Shown: positions 62,891 to 64,000 of the stretch, piece after piece
How the letters are laid out: each line of letters opens with the position of its first letter
How positions within the stretch are numbered: the first letter of the stretch is position 1
Source: Limnephilus marmoratus
Lineage: Eukaryota; Arthropoda; Insecta; Trichoptera; Limnephilidae
Direction: 5' to 3'
Assembly (NCBI GenBank): GCA_917880885.1
Contig: OU862910.1
Span: 49,529,285-49,593,284, forward strand
DNA length: 64,000 nt
Program-made: the position numbers and the translations under genes
Notes under the pieces: model-generated
What the model was told of the DNA's origin: nothing
The model's input: only the letters and a program-made list of their open reading frames with translations
Databases searched by the model: none

Positions 62891-63067
62891 CGCGATGACA
62901 GCGTGAAAACATTTTTCGAAAAGAAATAGCATTATATCTTAGTCAAAAGATAGCAAGGAGCACTGCTTTTTACCTTTTGTCGGTCATCACGGAGCAAATT
63001 TGCCTTCCCGCAAGTTCGCGCCGGTGATACTCTGGTGAATTACTAGTTTTATGAAGAACGTAAAATA

Positions 63068-63565
63068 TCTAACTAACCATCACGCCGTTTCTCCGCAGGG
63101 GTTCTTCTCATTCCTGAGAGGAATGACCGCCAAACAACTCGATCTTGGCACACACTCCTTGCCTCACTCACATTCATACATCGTCTCAAACATACTCTTC
63201 TTTTATTCTGACTTTTGACATGGCCCGACTCAAGTATCTGATTAACTTGATCTTGCCATGTCTTCCCCGGGCGTCCCCAACATCTTCCACCATTCATATT
63301 TTGCCATATATTCTCCTTACACTACATTCTTCGTTCATTCGCTCTACTTGCCCAAACCATCTGAGGGTCCCCTTCTTAATCTTACACATTATGCTTACAT
63401 TATCCTTACATTATTTGCGGATCTCCACATTTCTCTCACGATCATACATAGTTTCACCACATATACGCCTCAGGGATCTCATTTCAACAGCATTCAGTTT
63501 ACTTTCATCCTTCCTCTGCCGGCTCCATGGCTCACTGCTATACAAGGACTCCACTGTTCGTAAGT
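63068..63565 (-). pseudogene. LINE L6 C-terminal region, minus copy
   Basis: The minus frame 63297-63073 reads GRPGKTWQDQVNQILESGHV, then CMNVSEARSVCQDRVVWRSF. A frameshift separates it from upstream family sequence to about 63565 (minus GCCATGGAGCCGGCAGAGGA and CTGAATGCTGTTGAAATGAG). The tail on plus reads ATCTAACTAACCATCACGCC, the (TTAG)n end. Confidence 0.8.
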
Positions 63566-63776
63566 TTCAAATTTATCGTAAATATCTTACACGGTTCTCA
63601 TAAAGCCGACAAAGATATCACTCATGTCAAACACATTATTATTAGCTATATAAAGATAAGACTTCTCGCTCGCAATAAACAATAGCATGTTAATGTACAC
63701 ACGCCCGGCTACTTAAACACATGATTCCTTAACTCCGTAACGTTCCACGATTCCACCGAGTACGGCGAGTTCAGCT

Positions 63777-64000
63777 GAATCAACTCTCGGCATTGAATCA
63801 GCAGGAGTCAAATTGAGTTTCGTTCCGGCCGATTCAACGACTCCGGCGGAGCGCTACAATGAGTTTGGTTCGGCGAGTCCGGCGGAATCAACTCTGACAT
63901 TGAATCAGCAAGAGCCAAACTGAGTTTGATTCCGGCCGATTCAACGACTCCGGCGCGGCGGAGCGCCACAATGAGTTTGATTCGGTGAGTCCGGTGGAAT
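63777..64000 (+). repeat. Tandem repeat, ~108-112-bp units, running off the window
   Basis: Units begin GAATCAACTC at 63777 and 63885, with a third start (GAAT) at 63997. Each contains ATTGAATCAGCA, GAGTTTCGTTCCGGCCGATT or the same with GATTC, CAACGACTCCGGCG and ACAATGAGTTTG. A partial unit may precede 63777. The array continues beyond the window edge. Confidence 0.85.

Overview
The window reads as eukaryotic, AT-rich, insect-type DNA, most likely from a moth or butterfly (Lepidoptera). This is inferred from two canonical eukaryotic tRNA genes, arthropod-type TTAGG telomeric motifs, several arthropod-type non-LTR (LINE) reverse-transcriptase families, a BEL/Pao LTR element, Helitron ends of the type common in Lepidoptera, tRNA-derived SINEs and many palindromic MITEs. 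I see no convincing host protein-coding gene. Every ORF I can interpret belongs to a transposable element, and almost all are truncated.

Layout. 0-13 kb: tRNA-Gln(CUG) at 81-152, then a chain of 5'-truncated LINE copies, mostly on the minus strand (3608-4430, 5128-5800, 5985-7437, 7889-8535, 10085-10990), a short Helitron (4719-5039) and a CT-rich minisatellite. 13-14.2 kb: a SINE, then a 708-bp foldback transposon with terminal repeats built of 15-bp units and a 9-bp target duplication. 15.8-26 kb: LINE remnants, MITEs and an inverted pair of tRNA-like SINEs. 26.4-30.4 kb: the 5' part of a BEL/Pao element (minus strand, one LTR) bracketed by a perfect 74-bp inverted repeat, next to the C-terminal zinc-knuckle plus nuclease-like region of another LINE. 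31.5-36.9 kb: MITE, SINE, tRNA-Glu(UUC), a MITE carrying two nested insertions, and a Helitron with tandem repeats. 37.5-38.1 kb: a large near-perfect palindrome. 38-47 kb: further MITEs and LINE tails. 48.2-51.3 kb: two hAT-type elements with exact 8-bp target duplications, one containing a LINE copy and one inserted into a LINE remnant. 51.5-52.8 kb: two SINE copies. 53.9-56.1 kb: the longest uninterrupted LINE ORF. 56-62 kb: LINE 3' ends, including a tail-to-tail pair. 62.5-64 kb: GC-rich repeats interrupted by a LINE tail.

The best candidates for something under-described are the 15-bp-unit foldback transposon; a recurring hammerhead-like sequence core (CTGANGA, hairpin, GAAA) in at least three unrelated contexts, two of them inside inverted repeats; the young palindrome at 37.6-38.1 kb; and the inverted 74-bp pol fragment around the BEL element. 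All coordinates come from reading by eye. Element borders without a target duplication are approximate by some tens of bases.
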